Shown here: in pieces, positions 22,109 through 30,576 of the stretch
Layout of the letters: every line of letters begins with the position of its first letter
Numbering within the stretch: position 1 is the stretch's first letter
Origin: an uncultured Prevotella sp.
GTDB taxonomy: Bacteria > Bacteroidota > Bacteroidia > Bacteroidales > Bacteroidaceae
Length of the DNA: 35,612 nucleotides
Direction of reading: 5' to 3'
NCBI GenBank assembly: GCA_947072805.1
Contig: CAMTJK010000002.1
Coordinates: 1-35,612 of the forward strand
Position numbers and translations under genes: made by a program
Notes under the pieces: generated by a model
What the model was told of the DNA's origin: nothing
Database searches by the model: none
What the model saw: the letters and a program-made list of their open reading frames with translations, nothing else

Positions 22109-22662
22109 TGAATACAGCACAACTCAAGAAAACCTATAAGGAGCAGATCGCTCCAGAATTGGCTAAGCAGTTCAACTACAGTTCTGCTATGCAGGTGCCT
22201 GTTCTGAAGAAGATCGTTATCAACCAGGGCCTCGGTGATGCAACACAGGATAAGAAAATCGTTGATGTAGCTATCAACGAAATATCTGCTATCACAGGTC
22301 AGAAGGCTGTGGCTACATTCTCGAAGAAGGATATCGCTAACTTCAAACTGCGCAAGAAGATGCCTATCGGAGTTATGGTGACTCTGAGACGCGAGCGTAT
22401 GTACGAGTTCCTTGAGAAACTCGTGCGTATCGCACTGCCGCGTATCCGTGACTTCAAGGGTATCGAAAGCAAATTCGACGGACGTGGCAACTATACACTC
22501 GGTATTCAGGAGCAGATTATCTTCCCTGAAATAAATATCGATACCGTAGACCGTATTCAGGGTATGAACATCACTTTCGTTACTTCTGCCCGTACAGACG
22601 AAGAGGGCTATGCTTTGCTGAAAGCATTCGGCCTGCCATTTAAAAACGCTAAAAAGGATTAA
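22108..22662 (+). CDS. rplE: 50S ribosomal protein L5
   Basis: A 5S rRNA-binding protein of the central protuberance that contacts P-site tRNA. The product has 184 residues. Motifs include VPVLKKIVINQGLGDATQDK, ISAITGQKAVATFSKKDIAN, MPIGVMVTLRRERMYEFLEK and ALPRIRDFKGIESKFDGRGN. A GGAGG at 22093-22097 lies 10 nt before the ATG inside the end of rplX, suggesting true Shine-Dalgarno-assisted coupling. Confidence 0.97.
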   Translation: MNTAQLKKTYKEQIAPELAKQFNYSSAMQVPVLKKIVINQGLGDATQDKKIVDVAINEISAITGQKAVATFSKKDIANFKLRKKMPIGVMVTLRRERMYEFLEKLVRIALPRIRDFKGIESKFDGRGNYTLGIQEQIIFPEINIDTVDRIQGMNITFVTSARTDEEGYALLKAFGLPFKNAKKD

Positions 22663-22667
22663 TAGAT

Positions 22668-22970
22668 ATGGCAAAGGAATCAATGAAAGCTCGCGAGGTG
22701 AAGCGTGCCAAACTCGTAGCTCGTTTCGCTGAAAAACGCGCAGCATTGAAAAAGATTATAGCAACTACCGAGGACCCTGCAGAGGCTTACGAGGCTGCTC
22801 GCAAGCTGCAGAGCATACCGAAAAATGCTAATCCTATCCGCTTGCATAACCGTTGTAAGATAACCGGACGTCCGAAAGGATATATGAGACAGTTCGGACT
22901 CTCACGTATACAGTTCCGCGAGATGGCTTCAAGCGGACTGATACCAGGTGTAAAGAAAGCAAGTTGGTAA
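22668..22970 (+). CDS. rpsN: 30S ribosomal protein S14, zinc-independent long form
   Basis: A 30S head protein of 100 residues. It is the long form that lacks the zinc-ribbon CxxC pairs; only one cysteine (NRCKITGRPKGYMRQFGLSR) is present. It starts MAKESMKAREVKRAKLVARF and ends with SSGLIPGVKKASW. It follows rplE by 5 nt. A 67-nt spacer with a short stem-loop follows. Confidence 0.97.
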   Translation: MAKESMKAREVKRAKLVARFAEKRAALKKIIATTEDPAEAYEAARKLQSIPKNANPIRLHNRCKITGRPKGYMRQFGLSRIQFREMASSGLIPGVKKASW

Positions 22971-23001
22971 AAGACTGAGCAAAAAACTTTTTTTAATATT
23001 G

Positions 23002-23016
23002 TCGGGGTAGTCCCGA
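23002..23016 (+). promoter_or_regulatory. Short stem-loop between rpsN and rpsH
   Basis: TCGGG (23002-23006) pairs with CCCGA (23012-23016) around a 5-nt loop, within the 67-nt spacer. A T-run precedes it (22988-22994) rather than follows, so it is not a terminator. In E. coli, S8 represses the spc operon by binding near the rplX-rplE junction; no clear S8-type site is recognised here. Confidence 0.35.
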
Positions 23017-23037
23017 TTAATTAAACATTTATATTTT

Positions 23038-23433
23038 ATGACAGATCCAATAGCAGATTATCTGACGAGGTTGAGAAACGCAATCATGGCTCATCACCGT
23101 GTTGTTGAAGTACCAGCTTCAAACTTGAAGAAGGAAATCACTAAGATCCTCTTCGAGAAAGGATACATCCTCAACTACAAATTTGTAGAGGATGGTCCGC
23201 AGGGTACAATTAAGGTCGCTCTTAAATATGACCCTGCCACAAAGGCTAACGCAATCAAATGCCTGAAAAGAGTCTCAACACCAGGACTTCGCAAGTATAC
23301 TGGTTACAAGGACATGCCGAGAGTAATTAACGGATTAGGTATTGCAATCTTATCTACATCCAAAGGTGTAATGACAGACAAAGAGGCTTCTGCACTTAAA
23401 ATAGGTGGTGAGGTGCTTTGCTATGTATATTAA
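23038..23433 (+). CDS. rpsH: 30S ribosomal protein S8
   Basis: S8 binds the central domain of 16S rRNA and in E. coli is the spc-operon repressor. The 131-residue product starts MTDPIADYLTRLRNAIMAHH and ends with the conserved GLGIAILSTSKGVMTDKEAS and GGEVLCYVY. No Shine-Dalgarno precedes it; the upstream 20 nt are A/T only. Confidence 0.98.
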   Translation: MTDPIADYLTRLRNAIMAHHRVVEVPASNLKKEITKILFEKGYILNYKFVEDGPQGTIKVALKYDPATKANAIKCLKRVSTPGLRKYTGYKDMPRVINGLGIAILSTSKGVMTDKEASALKIGGEVLCYVY

Positions 23434-23448
23434 TTGGAGGACTGAATT

Positions 23449-24018
23449 ATGTCAAGAATAGGTAAATTACCAATTAGTATTCCTGCCGGAGTCACTGTTG
23501 CTCAGAATAACGACGGTGTTGTAACTGTAAAAGGTCCTAAGGGAGAACTCTCGCAGAAAGTGGATTCTTCTATCATCGTCAAGATAGCTGACGGTCATAT
23601 TGTATTCGAGATAGATGAGAACAGCCCTGTTAATTACAAGCAGAAGCAGGCTTTCCACGGTCTTTATCGCGCATTGGTAAACAACATGGTTGTCGGTGTA
23701 AGTGAAGGCTACAAGAAGGTACTCGAGCTTGTCGGCGTTGGTTACCGTGTATCAAATACAGGAAATCTCATCGAGTTTTCACTTGGATATACTCACCCCA
23801 TCTTCATTCAGCTCCCTGCTGAGGTAAAGGTCGAGACTAAGTCAGAAAGAAACCAGAATCCTCTCATTATACTTGAGTCTTGCGACAAAGCATTGCTGGG
23901 TCTTATTTGTGCTAAAATTCGTTCTTTCCGTAAGCCTGAACCGTATAAGGGTAAGGGTGTATTGTTCCAAGGCGAGGTTATCCGCAGAAAGTCTGGTAAG
24001 ACAGCTTCGGCTAAATAA
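23449..24018 (+). CDS. rplF: 50S ribosomal protein L6
   Basis: An L6 protein near the factor-binding site, 189 residues. It begins MSRIGKLPISIPAGVTVAQN and carries VTVKGPKGELSQKV, KVLELVGVGYRVSNTGNLIE and the closing RKPEPYKGKGVLFQGEVIRR. A consensus GGAGG (23436-23440) lies 8 nt before the ATG. Confidence 0.98.
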   Translation: MSRIGKLPISIPAGVTVAQNNDGVVTVKGPKGELSQKVDSSIIVKIADGHIVFEIDENSPVNYKQKQAFHGLYRALVNNMVVGVSEGYKKVLELVGVGYRVSNTGNLIEFSLGYTHPIFIQLPAEVKVETKSERNQNPLIILESCDKALLGLICAKIRSFRKPEPYKGKGVLFQGEVIRRKSGKTASAK

Positions 24019-24036
24019 CTTTAACAATTTACGATT

Positions 24037-24381
24037 ATGACAACAAAGAAAGTAGAAAGACGAATAAAGATAAAGTACAGAATTCGTAAGAGTGTGTACG
24101 GTACTGCAGAACGCCCTCGTTTAAGTGTTTTCCGCAGCAACAAGCAGATTTATGCCCAAATTATCAATGACGACGAGGGAAAAACCCTCACAGCTGCTTC
24201 TTCTCTCGGTCTTGAGGCTATGCCCAAAATAGAGCAGGCAGAAAAAGTAGGTGAACTCGTTGCAAAGAAAGCTTTGGAGGCTGGTATATCTTCTGTGGTA
24301 TTCGATCGTAACGGATACCTTTATCATGGCCGTGTTAAGCAGCTCGCAGAGGCTGCACGTAAGGGTGGACTTAAATTTTAA
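24037..24381 (+). CDS. rplR: 50S ribosomal protein L18
   Basis: A 5S rRNA-binding protein, 114 residues. It starts MTTKKVERRIKIKYRIRKSV, followed by RPRLSVFRSNKQIYAQIIND and the closing FDRNGYLYHGRVKQLAEAAR then KGGLKF, all typical. It lies 18 nt after rplF and 6 nt before rpsE. Confidence 0.98.
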   Translation: MTTKKVERRIKIKYRIRKSVYGTAERPRLSVFRSNKQIYAQIINDDEGKTLTAASSLGLEAMPKIEQAEKVGELVAKKALEAGISSVVFDRNGYLYHGRVKQLAEAARKGGLKF

Positions 24382-24387
24382 ACGATT

Positions 24388-24900
24388 ATGGCAATGAATA
24401 AAGTTAAAATAAATAGTGACGTTGAGTTAAAAGACAGATTGGTTGCTATAAACCGTGTTACGAAGGTAACAAAGGGAGGTCGCACTTTTACGTTCGCAGC
24501 AATAGTTGTTGTCGGTGATGGCAACGGTATTATTGGCTGGGGACTTGGTAAAGCTGGTGAAGTTACAGCCGCTATTGCCAAAGGTGTAGAAGCAGCAAAA
24601 AAGAATCTCGTTAAGGTGCCTGTATTGAAAGGTACAATACCTCATGAAATGGAAGCTCGCTTTGGTGGAGCACAGGTATTCATGCGCCCTGCTGCAGCCG
24701 GTACCGGTCTAGTAGCCGGTGGTGCTATGCGTGCTGTACTTGACAGCGTAGGCATAACGGATGTGCTGGCAAAGTCAAAGGGCTCTTCTAACCCCCATAA
24801 CTTGGTTAAAGCTACAATTCTTGCACTTAGCCAGTTGAGAGATGCCTATACAATTGCAGGTACTCGTGGTATCAGTATGGACAAAGTTTTTAGAGGATAA
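24388..24900 (+). CDS. rpsE: 30S ribosomal protein S5
   Basis: S5 acts in translational fidelity and mRNA entry. The 170-residue product carries ELKDRLVAINRVTKVTKGGR (residues 13-32), FAAIVVVGDGNGIIGWGLGK and RPAAAGTGLVAGGAMRAVLD. An internal ATG two codons later (24394) is an alternative start. The TAA is followed at once by the GGAGG of rpmD. Confidence 0.98.
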   Translation: MAMNKVKINSDVELKDRLVAINRVTKVTKGGRTFTFAAIVVVGDGNGIIGWGLGKAGEVTAAIAKGVEAAKKNLVKVPVLKGTIPHEMEARFGGAQVFMRPAAAGTGLVAGGAMRAVLDSVGITDVLAKSKGSSNPHNLVKATILALSQLRDAYTIAGTRGISMDKVFRG

Positions 24901-24912
24901 GGAGGTTTGAAT

Positions 24913-25089
24913 ATGGCAACAATCAAAATTCAGCAGATAAAGAGTAAAATTGGTGCTCCCGTTGACCAGAAACGTACCCTGCAGGCTTTGGGCTTGCGTA
25001 AAATCTCGCAGGTTGTAGAGCATGAGGATACACCCTCTTTGCGCGGTATGATTCGTAAGGTGCATCATTTAGTGACCGTTATAGACTAA
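24913..25089 (+). CDS. rpmD: 50S ribosomal protein L30
   Basis: A small 50S protein, 58 residues from the ATG at 24913: MATIKIQQIKSKIGAPVDQK, then RTLQALGLRKISQVVEHEDT and a tail RKVHHLVTVID. An in-frame TTG at 24907 lies inside the spacing of the GGAGG (24901-24905, 7 nt before the ATG), so the ATG is the better start. This is the most canonical Shine-Dalgarno in the window. Confidence 0.97.
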   Translation: MATIKIQQIKSKIGAPVDQKRTLQALGLRKISQVVEHEDTPSLRGMIRKVHHLVTVID

Positions 25090-25117
25090 TTTATTCAAAT
25101 AAAAAACAGATTCAAAC

Positions 25118-25564
25118 ATGAAACTACATAATTTAAAACCGGCAGAAGGCTCTACTCATTCACGCCGTAGAATCGGTCGTGGACCCGGTTCCGGCCTCGG
25201 TGGTACTTCTACTCGCGGACATAAGGGTGCCAAGGCAAGATCCGGTTATAAGAAGAAGATAGGTTTCGAGGGAGGACAAATGCCTTTGCAGCGTCGTGTT
25301 CCGAAGTCAGGTTTCAAAAATATTAACCACAAGGAATATTTCGCTGTAAACCTGTCTACAATCCAGAGACTTGCAGAAGAAAAGAACCTAGCCAAGATTG
25401 GTATACAGGAATTTGTTGCTGCTGGTCTCACCAACGGAAAGGAATTGGTAAAGATTCTTGGTAACGGTGAACTGAAGGCTAAGGTTGATGTAGAGGCAAA
25501 TGCATTCTCAAAGACCGCAGAAGCAGCTATCAAGGCAGTAGGTGGTAACGCAACAATAATCTAA
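25118..25564 (+). CDS. rplO: 50S ribosomal protein L15
   Basis: A late-assembly 50S protein, 148 residues. It begins MKLHNLKPAEGSTHSRRRIG and continues RGPGSGLGGTSTRGHKGAKA and FEGGQMPLQRRVPKSGFKNI, the standard glycine/arginine-rich L15 N-terminus. secY starts 4 nt after its stop. Confidence 0.98.
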   Translation: MKLHNLKPAEGSTHSRRRIGRGPGSGLGGTSTRGHKGAKARSGYKKKIGFEGGQMPLQRRVPKSGFKNINHKEYFAVNLSTIQRLAEEKNLAKIGIQEFVAAGLTNGKELVKILGNGELKAKVDVEANAFSKTAEAAIKAVGGNATII

Positions 25565-25568
25565 AAAG

Positions 25569-26912
25569 ATGAAGAAGTTAATTGAGACACTGAAGAACAT
25601 TTGGAAGATTGAGGATCTGCGCCAGCGTGTGCTTATCACTCTTCTTTTCGTGACGATTTACCGTTTCGGCTCATTTGTCGTATTGCCTGGTATTAACCCG
25701 GCTTTGTTGGATAAACTTCAGTCGCAAACACAAGGTGGTTTGATGTCACTGTTGGATATGTTCTCCGGTGGTGCATTTTCCAATGCCTCAATTTTTGCAT
25801 TGGGAATAATGCCATACATCTCAGCTTCTATCGTTATGCAGCTTCTCGCTGTCGCTGTACCTTATTTCCAGAAGATGCAGCGTGAGGGTGAAAGTGGTCG
25901 AAAGAAGATCAGCAGTTATACTCGTTGGCTTACAGTGGCAATCTTGCTATTCCAAGCACCGAGTTATTTGCTGAACCTTAAAATGCAGGCTGGAACGGCT
26001 TTGGCAACAGGCATTTCATGGACTGTATTTATTTTCCCGGCTACTGTAATTCTTGCGGCGGGAAGTATGTTCATCCTTTGGCTGGGTGAGCGCATTACAG
26101 ATAAGGGTATAGGCAACGGTATTTCTCTTATAATTATGATAGGTATCATTGCCCGCCTGCCGCAGGCTTTCATTCAGGAAGTTGGCTCACGTTTCACTGC
26201 CATTACTGGTGGCGGACTTGTAATGTTCCTCATAGAAATACTCGTACTTCTTGCTGTTGTATGTGCAGCTATCCTTCTTGTGCAAGGCACACGTAAGATT
26301 CCTGTACAGTATGCAAAGCGTGTAGTAGGAAACAAACAGTATGGTGGAGCACGCCAGTACATTCCTTTGAAGTTGTTTGCAGCTAATGTGATGCCTATTA
26401 TCTTCGCTCAGGCAATCATGTTCATTCCGTTAGCAATCGTTCAGTATTCAGCATCTGAAAATTCCTCGTGGTTCGTTCGTTCGATGATGGATCACCATAG
26501 TTGGACTTACAACATCGTGTTTGCTCTCTTGATAATAGCTTTCACCTATTTCTATACAGCAATCACGCTCAACCCCACTCAGATGGCTGAGGACATGAAG
26601 CGTAACAATGGTTTTATTCCCGGTGTTAAGCCTGGTAAGGATACGGCAGACTATATTGACACGGTTATGTCACGTATCACTCTGCCTGGCTCATTGTTCA
26701 TCGCGTTTATAGCCATCATGCCTGCTCTCGCAGGTTTGCTAGACGTTCAGGATGCATTCTCACAGTTCTTTGGAGGTACTTCATTGCTGATTCTAATCGG
26801 TGTTGTTTTGGATACCCTCCAGCAGATAGAGAGTCATTTACTGATGCGTCATTATGACGGACTCCTTAACTCAGGTCGTGTACACGGTCGTGGTGGAGTA
26901 GCTGCGTATTAA
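25569..26912 (+). CDS. secY: Preprotein translocase channel subunit SecY
   Basis: The central channel of the Sec translocase in the inner membrane, 447 residues with about ten membrane helices. The N-terminal KIEDLRQRVLITLLFVTIYR, plug-region GGLMSLLDMFSGGAFSNASI, and conserved EQ-type loops such as PTQMAEDMKRNNGFIPGVKP (residues about 336-355) are visible. Ends RVHGRGGVAAY. It exports the Sec-dependent proteins of the flanking loci (xylanase, subtilase, TolC-like channel). It is followed by map after 15 nt, with no adk. Confidence 0.98.
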   Translation: MKKLIETLKNIWKIEDLRQRVLITLLFVTIYRFGSFVVLPGINPALLDKLQSQTQGGLMSLLDMFSGGAFSNASIFALGIMPYISASIVMQLLAVAVPYFQKMQREGESGRKKISSYTRWLTVAILLFQAPSYLLNLKMQAGTALATGISWTVFIFPATVILAAGSMFILWLGERITDKGIGNGISLIIMIGIIARLPQAFIQEVGSRFTAITGGGLVMFLIEILVLLAVVCAAILLVQGTRKIPVQYAKRVVGNKQYGGARQYIPLKLFAANVMPIIFAQAIMFIPLAIVQYSASENSSWFVRSMMDHHSWTYNIVFALLIIAFTYFYTAITLNPTQMAEDMKRNNGFIPGVKPGKDTADYIDTVMSRITLPGSLFIAFIAIMPALAGLLDVQDAFSQFFGGTSLLILIGVVLDTLQQIESHLLMRHYDGLLNSGRVHGRGGVAAY

Positions 26913-26927
26913 TATTCAGCTTCGGAG

Positions 26928-27728
26928 ATGAAAATCTTTCTGAAGACAGAAGATGAGATAGAGTTGATGCGCCAAGCCAATCTGTTGGTAAGCAGAACAC
27001 TTGGCGAATTGGCGAAGCATATTAAACCGGGTGTAACGACTCTCCAATTGGATAAGATCGCGGAGGAGTTCATTAGAGATAATGGTGCGACACCGACGTT
27101 CAAAGGTTTTCCCAATCCTTTTGGAGAGCCGTTTCCTGCAAGCATCTGCACTTCGGTAAATGAAGTGGTTGTGCATGGAGTTCCTAACGATAGAACCGTT
27201 CTGAAGGATGGTGATATTATTTCCATCGATTGCGGTACTCTCTTAAATGGTTTCAACGGTGATTCATGTTACACATTCTGTGTTGGTGAGGTTAGCGATG
27301 AGATCAAACAGCTCCTTAAAGTGACAAAAGAATCTCTCTATTTGGGAATAGAGGCTGCCACAGCTGGAAAACATATCGGTGACATAGGAGATGCGGTACA
27401 GAATCATTGCATTGAGTACGGATATGGTATAGTTAGAGAGCTGACTGGCCATGGAATAGGACGTGAGATGCATGAAGACCCGCAGGTGCCCAACTATGGA
27501 AAGAAAGGTAGCGGCATAATGCTTAAATCAGGAATGTGTATTGCAATAGAGCCAATGATAACAATGGGCGACAGAGCAATAGGATTGATGCCAGATAAGT
27601 GGACAATCCGCACTATTGACGGTAAGCCAGCTGCACATTTTGAGCATACCATAGCGATACGTAAGGGCAAGGCTGACATTTTATCTTCTTTCGAAGAATT
27701 GGAACATTTAGAAGGACATTTATATTAA
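26928..27728 (+). CDS. map: Type I methionine aminopeptidase
   Basis: Removes the initiator methionine from nascent proteins in the cytoplasm. The 266-residue product has all five metal ligands: D101 (SIDCG), D112 (GDSCYTF), H175 (TGHGIG), E208 (AIEPM) and E239 (HFEHT), plus H83 (VVHGVPND). There is no N-terminal zinc-finger extension. It lies between secY and infA (2 nt gap), a common Bacteroidetes arrangement. Confidence 0.97.
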   Translation: MKIFLKTEDEIELMRQANLLVSRTLGELAKHIKPGVTTLQLDKIAEEFIRDNGATPTFKGFPNPFGEPFPASICTSVNEVVVHGVPNDRTVLKDGDIISIDCGTLLNGFNGDSCYTFCVGEVSDEIKQLLKVTKESLYLGIEAATAGKHIGDIGDAVQNHCIEYGYGIVRELTGHGIGREMHEDPQVPNYGKKGSGIMLKSGMCIAIEPMITMGDRAIGLMPDKWTIRTIDGKPAAHFEHTIAIRKGKADILSSFEELEHLEGHLY

Positions 27729-27730
27729 GT

Positions 27731-27949
27731 ATGGCAAAGCAATCCGCTATAGAACAGGACGGAACAATCATTGAATCGCTCTCTAATGCAATGTTCCGCG
27801 TAGAACTTGAGAATGGTGTACAGATAATAGCGCATATATCAGGTAAGATGAGAATGCACTATATAAAGATTCTCCCGGGAGACAAAGTAAAGGTAGAGAT
27901 GAGTCCTTATGATCTCACAAAGGGTAGAATTGTATTTAGATACAAATAA
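27731..27949 (+). CDS. infA: Translation initiation factor IF-1
   Basis: An S1-like OB-fold protein that binds the ribosomal A site during initiation, 72 residues, the standard length. It starts MAKQSAIEQDGTIIESLSNA, followed by MFRVELENG, HISGKMRMHYIKILPGDKVK and VEMSPYDLTKGRIVFRYK. It lies 2 nt after map and 14 nt before rpmJ. Confidence 0.98.
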   Translation: MAKQSAIEQDGTIIESLSNAMFRVELENGVQIIAHISGKMRMHYIKILPGDKVKVEMSPYDLTKGRIVFRYK

Positions 27950-27963
27950 ACGATAGACATAAT

Positions 27964-28080
27964 ATGAAGACAAGAGCATCATTGAAAAGACGTAATGCAG
28001 ACTGCAAGATTGTACGTCGCAAAGGACGTCTGTTCGTTATCAACAAGAAGAACCCTAAGTACAAAATGCGTCAGGGTTAA
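27964..28080 (+). CDS. rpmJ: 50S ribosomal protein L36, zinc-free form
   Basis: The smallest 50S protein, 38 residues: MKTRASLKRRNADCKIVRRK, then GRLFVINKKNPKYKMRQG. Compared with the zinc-ribbon form, position 11 is Asn, position 27 is Asn, and the histidine near 32-33 is Tyr; only C14 remains. It therefore cannot hold zinc in the usual way. The position between infA and rpsM is standard. Confidence 0.96.
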   Translation: MKTRASLKRRNADCKIVRRKGRLFVINKKNPKYKMRQG

Positions 28081-28121
28081 TTTTTAATCAAACATTTTTT
28101 TAATTATTTCATTTATTTACA

Positions 28122-28502
28122 ATGGCAATAAGAATTGTTGGAGTAGATTTGCCCCAGGAGAAGCGTGGCGAAATCGCATTGACTTATATCTATGGTATAG
28201 GTCGAAGTAGTTCAGCAAAGATATTGGACAAGGCCGGCGTGAGCCGCGATCTGAAGGTCAGCGAGTGGACTGACGATCAGGCAGCCAAGATCCGTGAAAT
28301 TATCGGTGCTGAATTCAAGGTAGAAGGTGATCTCCGTTCTGAGATCCAGTTGAATATCAAGCGACTGATGGATATTGGTTGCTATCGTGGAGTTCGTCAT
28401 CGTAACGGTCTTCCCGTTCGCGGTCAGAGCACAAAGAACAATGCTCGTACCCGTAAGGGAAAGAAGAAGACTGTTGCTAATAAGAAGAAAGCCACTAAAT
28501 AA
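28122..28502 (+). CDS. rpsM: 30S ribosomal protein S13
   Basis: A 30S head protein bridging to the 50S and touching P-site tRNA. The 126-residue product starts MAIRIVGVDLPQEKRGEIAL, carries TYIYGIGRSSSAKILDKAGV and CYRGVRHRNGLPVRGQSTKN, and ends in a lysine-rich tail (KKKTVANKKKATK). The 41-nt spacer before it is AT-only and unstructured. It opens the alpha block. Confidence 0.98.
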   Translation: MAIRIVGVDLPQEKRGEIALTYIYGIGRSSSAKILDKAGVSRDLKVSEWTDDQAAKIREIIGAEFKVEGDLRSEIQLNIKRLMDIGCYRGVRHRNGLPVRGQSTKNNARTRKGKKKTVANKKKATK

Positions 28503-28529
28503 TTAATAACGAATTAAGAATTTGGAATT

Positions 28530-28919
28530 ATGGCAAAGAAAACAGTCACTTCAAGAAAAAGAAATGTAAAGGTTGATGCTATGGGACAGCTTCATGTTCA
28601 TAGCTCTTTCAACAACATAATCGTATCTTTGGCAAATAGCGAAGGTCAGGTTATTTCTTGGTCTTCTGCCGGTAAGATGGGATTCCGTGGATCAAAGAAA
28701 AACACTCCTTATGCAGCACAGATGGCAGCTGAGGATTGCGCTAAAGTAGCTTTCGACCTTGGACTTCGTAAGGTAAAAGCATACGTTAAGGGTCCCGGCA
28801 ACGGTCGTGAATCCGCAATCCGTGCCGTACACGGAGCAGGAATTGAGGTAACAGAGATTATCGATGTTACTCCGCTGCCGCACAACGGTTGCCGTCCTCC
28901 GAAGAGAAGAAGAGTATAA
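28530..28919 (+). CDS. rpsK: 30S ribosomal protein S11
   Basis: A platform protein near the E site, 129 residues. It contains GQLHVHSSFNNIIVSLANSE, the segment SAGKMGFRGSKKNTPYAAQM, VKGPGNGRESAIRAVHGAGI and the invariant end PLPHNGCRPPKRRRV. It lies 27 nt after rpsM. Confidence 0.98.
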   Translation: MAKKTVTSRKRNVKVDAMGQLHVHSSFNNIIVSLANSEGQVISWSSAGKMGFRGSKKNTPYAAQMAAEDCAKVAFDLGLRKVKAYVKGPGNGRESAIRAVHGAGIEVTEIIDVTPLPHNGCRPPKRRRV

Positions 28920-28959
28920 CGTATAATGTTGTTGAAACAAGTTTAAAGTTTAGATTATT

Positions 28960-29565
28960 ATGGCAAGATATATTGGACCGAAATCAAAGATTGCGCGTCG
29001 TTTTGGTGAGCCCATATTCGGCGCTGACAAAGTTTTGTCCCGGAGAAACTTCCCTCCCGGACAGCATGGCAACAACCGTCGCAGAAAGACATCTGAGTAC
29101 GGTGTCATGCTGGCAGAGAAGCAGAAAGCTAAATACACATACGGTGTACTTGAGCGTCAGTTCCGTAATATGTTTGAGAAAGCAGCAAAGGCCGAGGGTA
29201 TTACCGGTGAGGTTCTTCTTCAGAATCTTGAGTGCCGTCTCGACAATGTTGTTTTCCGTTTGGGCATTGCCCCGACCCGTGCTGCTGCCCGTCAGTTGGT
29301 AGGTCACAAGCACATCACTGTTGACGGACAGGTGGTCAACATTCCTTCATACGCTGTAAAGCCCGGTCAGATTGTCGCTGTTCGTGAGAAGTCAAAATCT
29401 CTTGAGGTAATTGAGGCAGCTCTTGCAGGATTCAACCACAGCAAGTATCCTTGGATTGAGTGGGACGAAAACACCAAGAGCGGTAAGTTCCTCCATAAGC
29501 CCGAGCGTGCTGACATTCCCGAGAACATAAAGGAACAGTTAATTGTTGAGTTATACTCTAAATAA
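28960..29565 (+). CDS. rpsD: 30S ribosomal protein S4, without zinc cysteines
   Basis: A primary 16S rRNA binder and, in E. coli, the alpha-operon repressor. The 201-residue product starts MARYIGPKSKIARRFGEPIF. The N-terminal zinc-type cysteines of some S4 proteins are absent. The S4 RNA-binding domain includes ECRLDNVVFRLGIAPTRAAA and ARQLVGHKHITVDGQVVNIP (residues about 91-130). It is 40 nt after rpsK and 12 nt before rpoA. Confidence 0.98.
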   Translation: MARYIGPKSKIARRFGEPIFGADKVLSRRNFPPGQHGNNRRRKTSEYGVMLAEKQKAKYTYGVLERQFRNMFEKAAKAEGITGEVLLQNLECRLDNVVFRLGIAPTRAAARQLVGHKHITVDGQVVNIPSYAVKPGQIVAVREKSKSLEVIEAALAGFNHSKYPWIEWDENTKSGKFLHKPERADIPENIKEQLIVELYSK

Positions 29566-29577
29566 ATCATTGAATTA

Positions 29578-30570
29578 ATGGCGATATTAGCATTTCAAAA
29601 ACCTGATAAAGTCGTAATGTTGGAGGCAAACGAGAAGTTCGGCAAGTTCGAATTTCGTCCGTTGGAGCCCGGCTTCGGTGTTACCATAGGTAATTCTCTG
29701 CGCCGCATTCTTCTTTCATCGCTCGAAGGCTATGCCATCAACACCATTCGCATTGCAGGTGTTGAGCATGAGTTTTCATCCGTATCCGGTGTTAAGGAGG
29801 ATGTTACCAACATCATCTTGAATCTCAAACAGGTAAGGTTCAAGCAAGTAGTAGAAGAGTTCGAGAACGAGAAAGTCAGTATCACTGTTGAGAATTCTAC
29901 CGAGTTCAAGGCAGGTGATATAGGCAAGTATCTGACTGGATTTGAAGTGTTAAACCCGGATTTAGTGATTTGTCATTTAGACTCCAAGGCTTCAATGCAG
30001 ATAGATATTACAATCAACAAAGGTCGCGGATATGTTCCAGCTGATGAAAATCGCGAGTTCTGCACCGATGTCAATGTAATTCCAATCGATTCTATCTACA
30101 CACCTATCCGTAACGTGAAGTACGCAGTTGAGCCGTACCGCGTCGAGCAGAAGACCGACTACGACAAACTGGTTCTGGAAGTTACTACAGATGGTTCCAT
30201 AACGCCTAAGGATGCACTCAAAGAGGCAGCCAAGATACTCATATATCACTTCATGTTGTTCTCTGACGAGAAGATAACTCTTGAAAACTCTGACATTGAT
30301 GGCAATCAGGAGTTTGACGAGGAGGTTCTTCACATGCGTCAGTTGCTCAAGACACGTCTTGTAGACATGAACCTTAGCGTTCGTGCCCTCAACTGTCTGA
30401 AGGCTGCAGATGTTGATACGTTGGGTGATCTTGTACAGTACAACAAGACCGACCTCTTGAAGTTCCGCAACTTTGGTAAGAAATCGCTCACCGAGCTTGA
30501 TGATTTGCTCGAGAGTCTGAATCTGTCGTTTGGAACTGATATTTCCAAGTATAAATTAGACAAAGAATAA
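29578..30570 (+). CDS. rpoA: RNA polymerase alpha subunit
   Basis: The assembly scaffold of RNA polymerase, 330 residues. The N-terminal dimerisation domain (to about residue 230) shows FRPLEPGFGVTIGNSLRRIL and SSLEGYAINTIRIAGVEHEF. After an acidic linker, the C-terminal domain (about 255-320) carries LNCLKAADVDTLGDLVQYNK and LLKFRNFGKKSLTELDDLLE, the helix-hairpin-helix contacting activators and UP elements. It is 6 nt upstream of rplQ. Confidence 0.98.
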   Translation: MAILAFQKPDKVVMLEANEKFGKFEFRPLEPGFGVTIGNSLRRILLSSLEGYAINTIRIAGVEHEFSSVSGVKEDVTNIILNLKQVRFKQVVEEFENEKVSITVENSTEFKAGDIGKYLTGFEVLNPDLVICHLDSKASMQIDITINKGRGYVPADENREFCTDVNVIPIDSIYTPIRNVKYAVEPYRVEQKTDYDKLVLEVTTDGSITPKDALKEAAKILIYHFMLFSDEKITLENSDIDGNQEFDEEVLHMRQLLKTRLVDMNLSVRALNCLKAADVDTLGDLVQYNKTDLLKFRNFGKKSLTELDDLLESLNLSFGTDISKYKLDKE

Positions 30571-30576
30571 TTTAAA

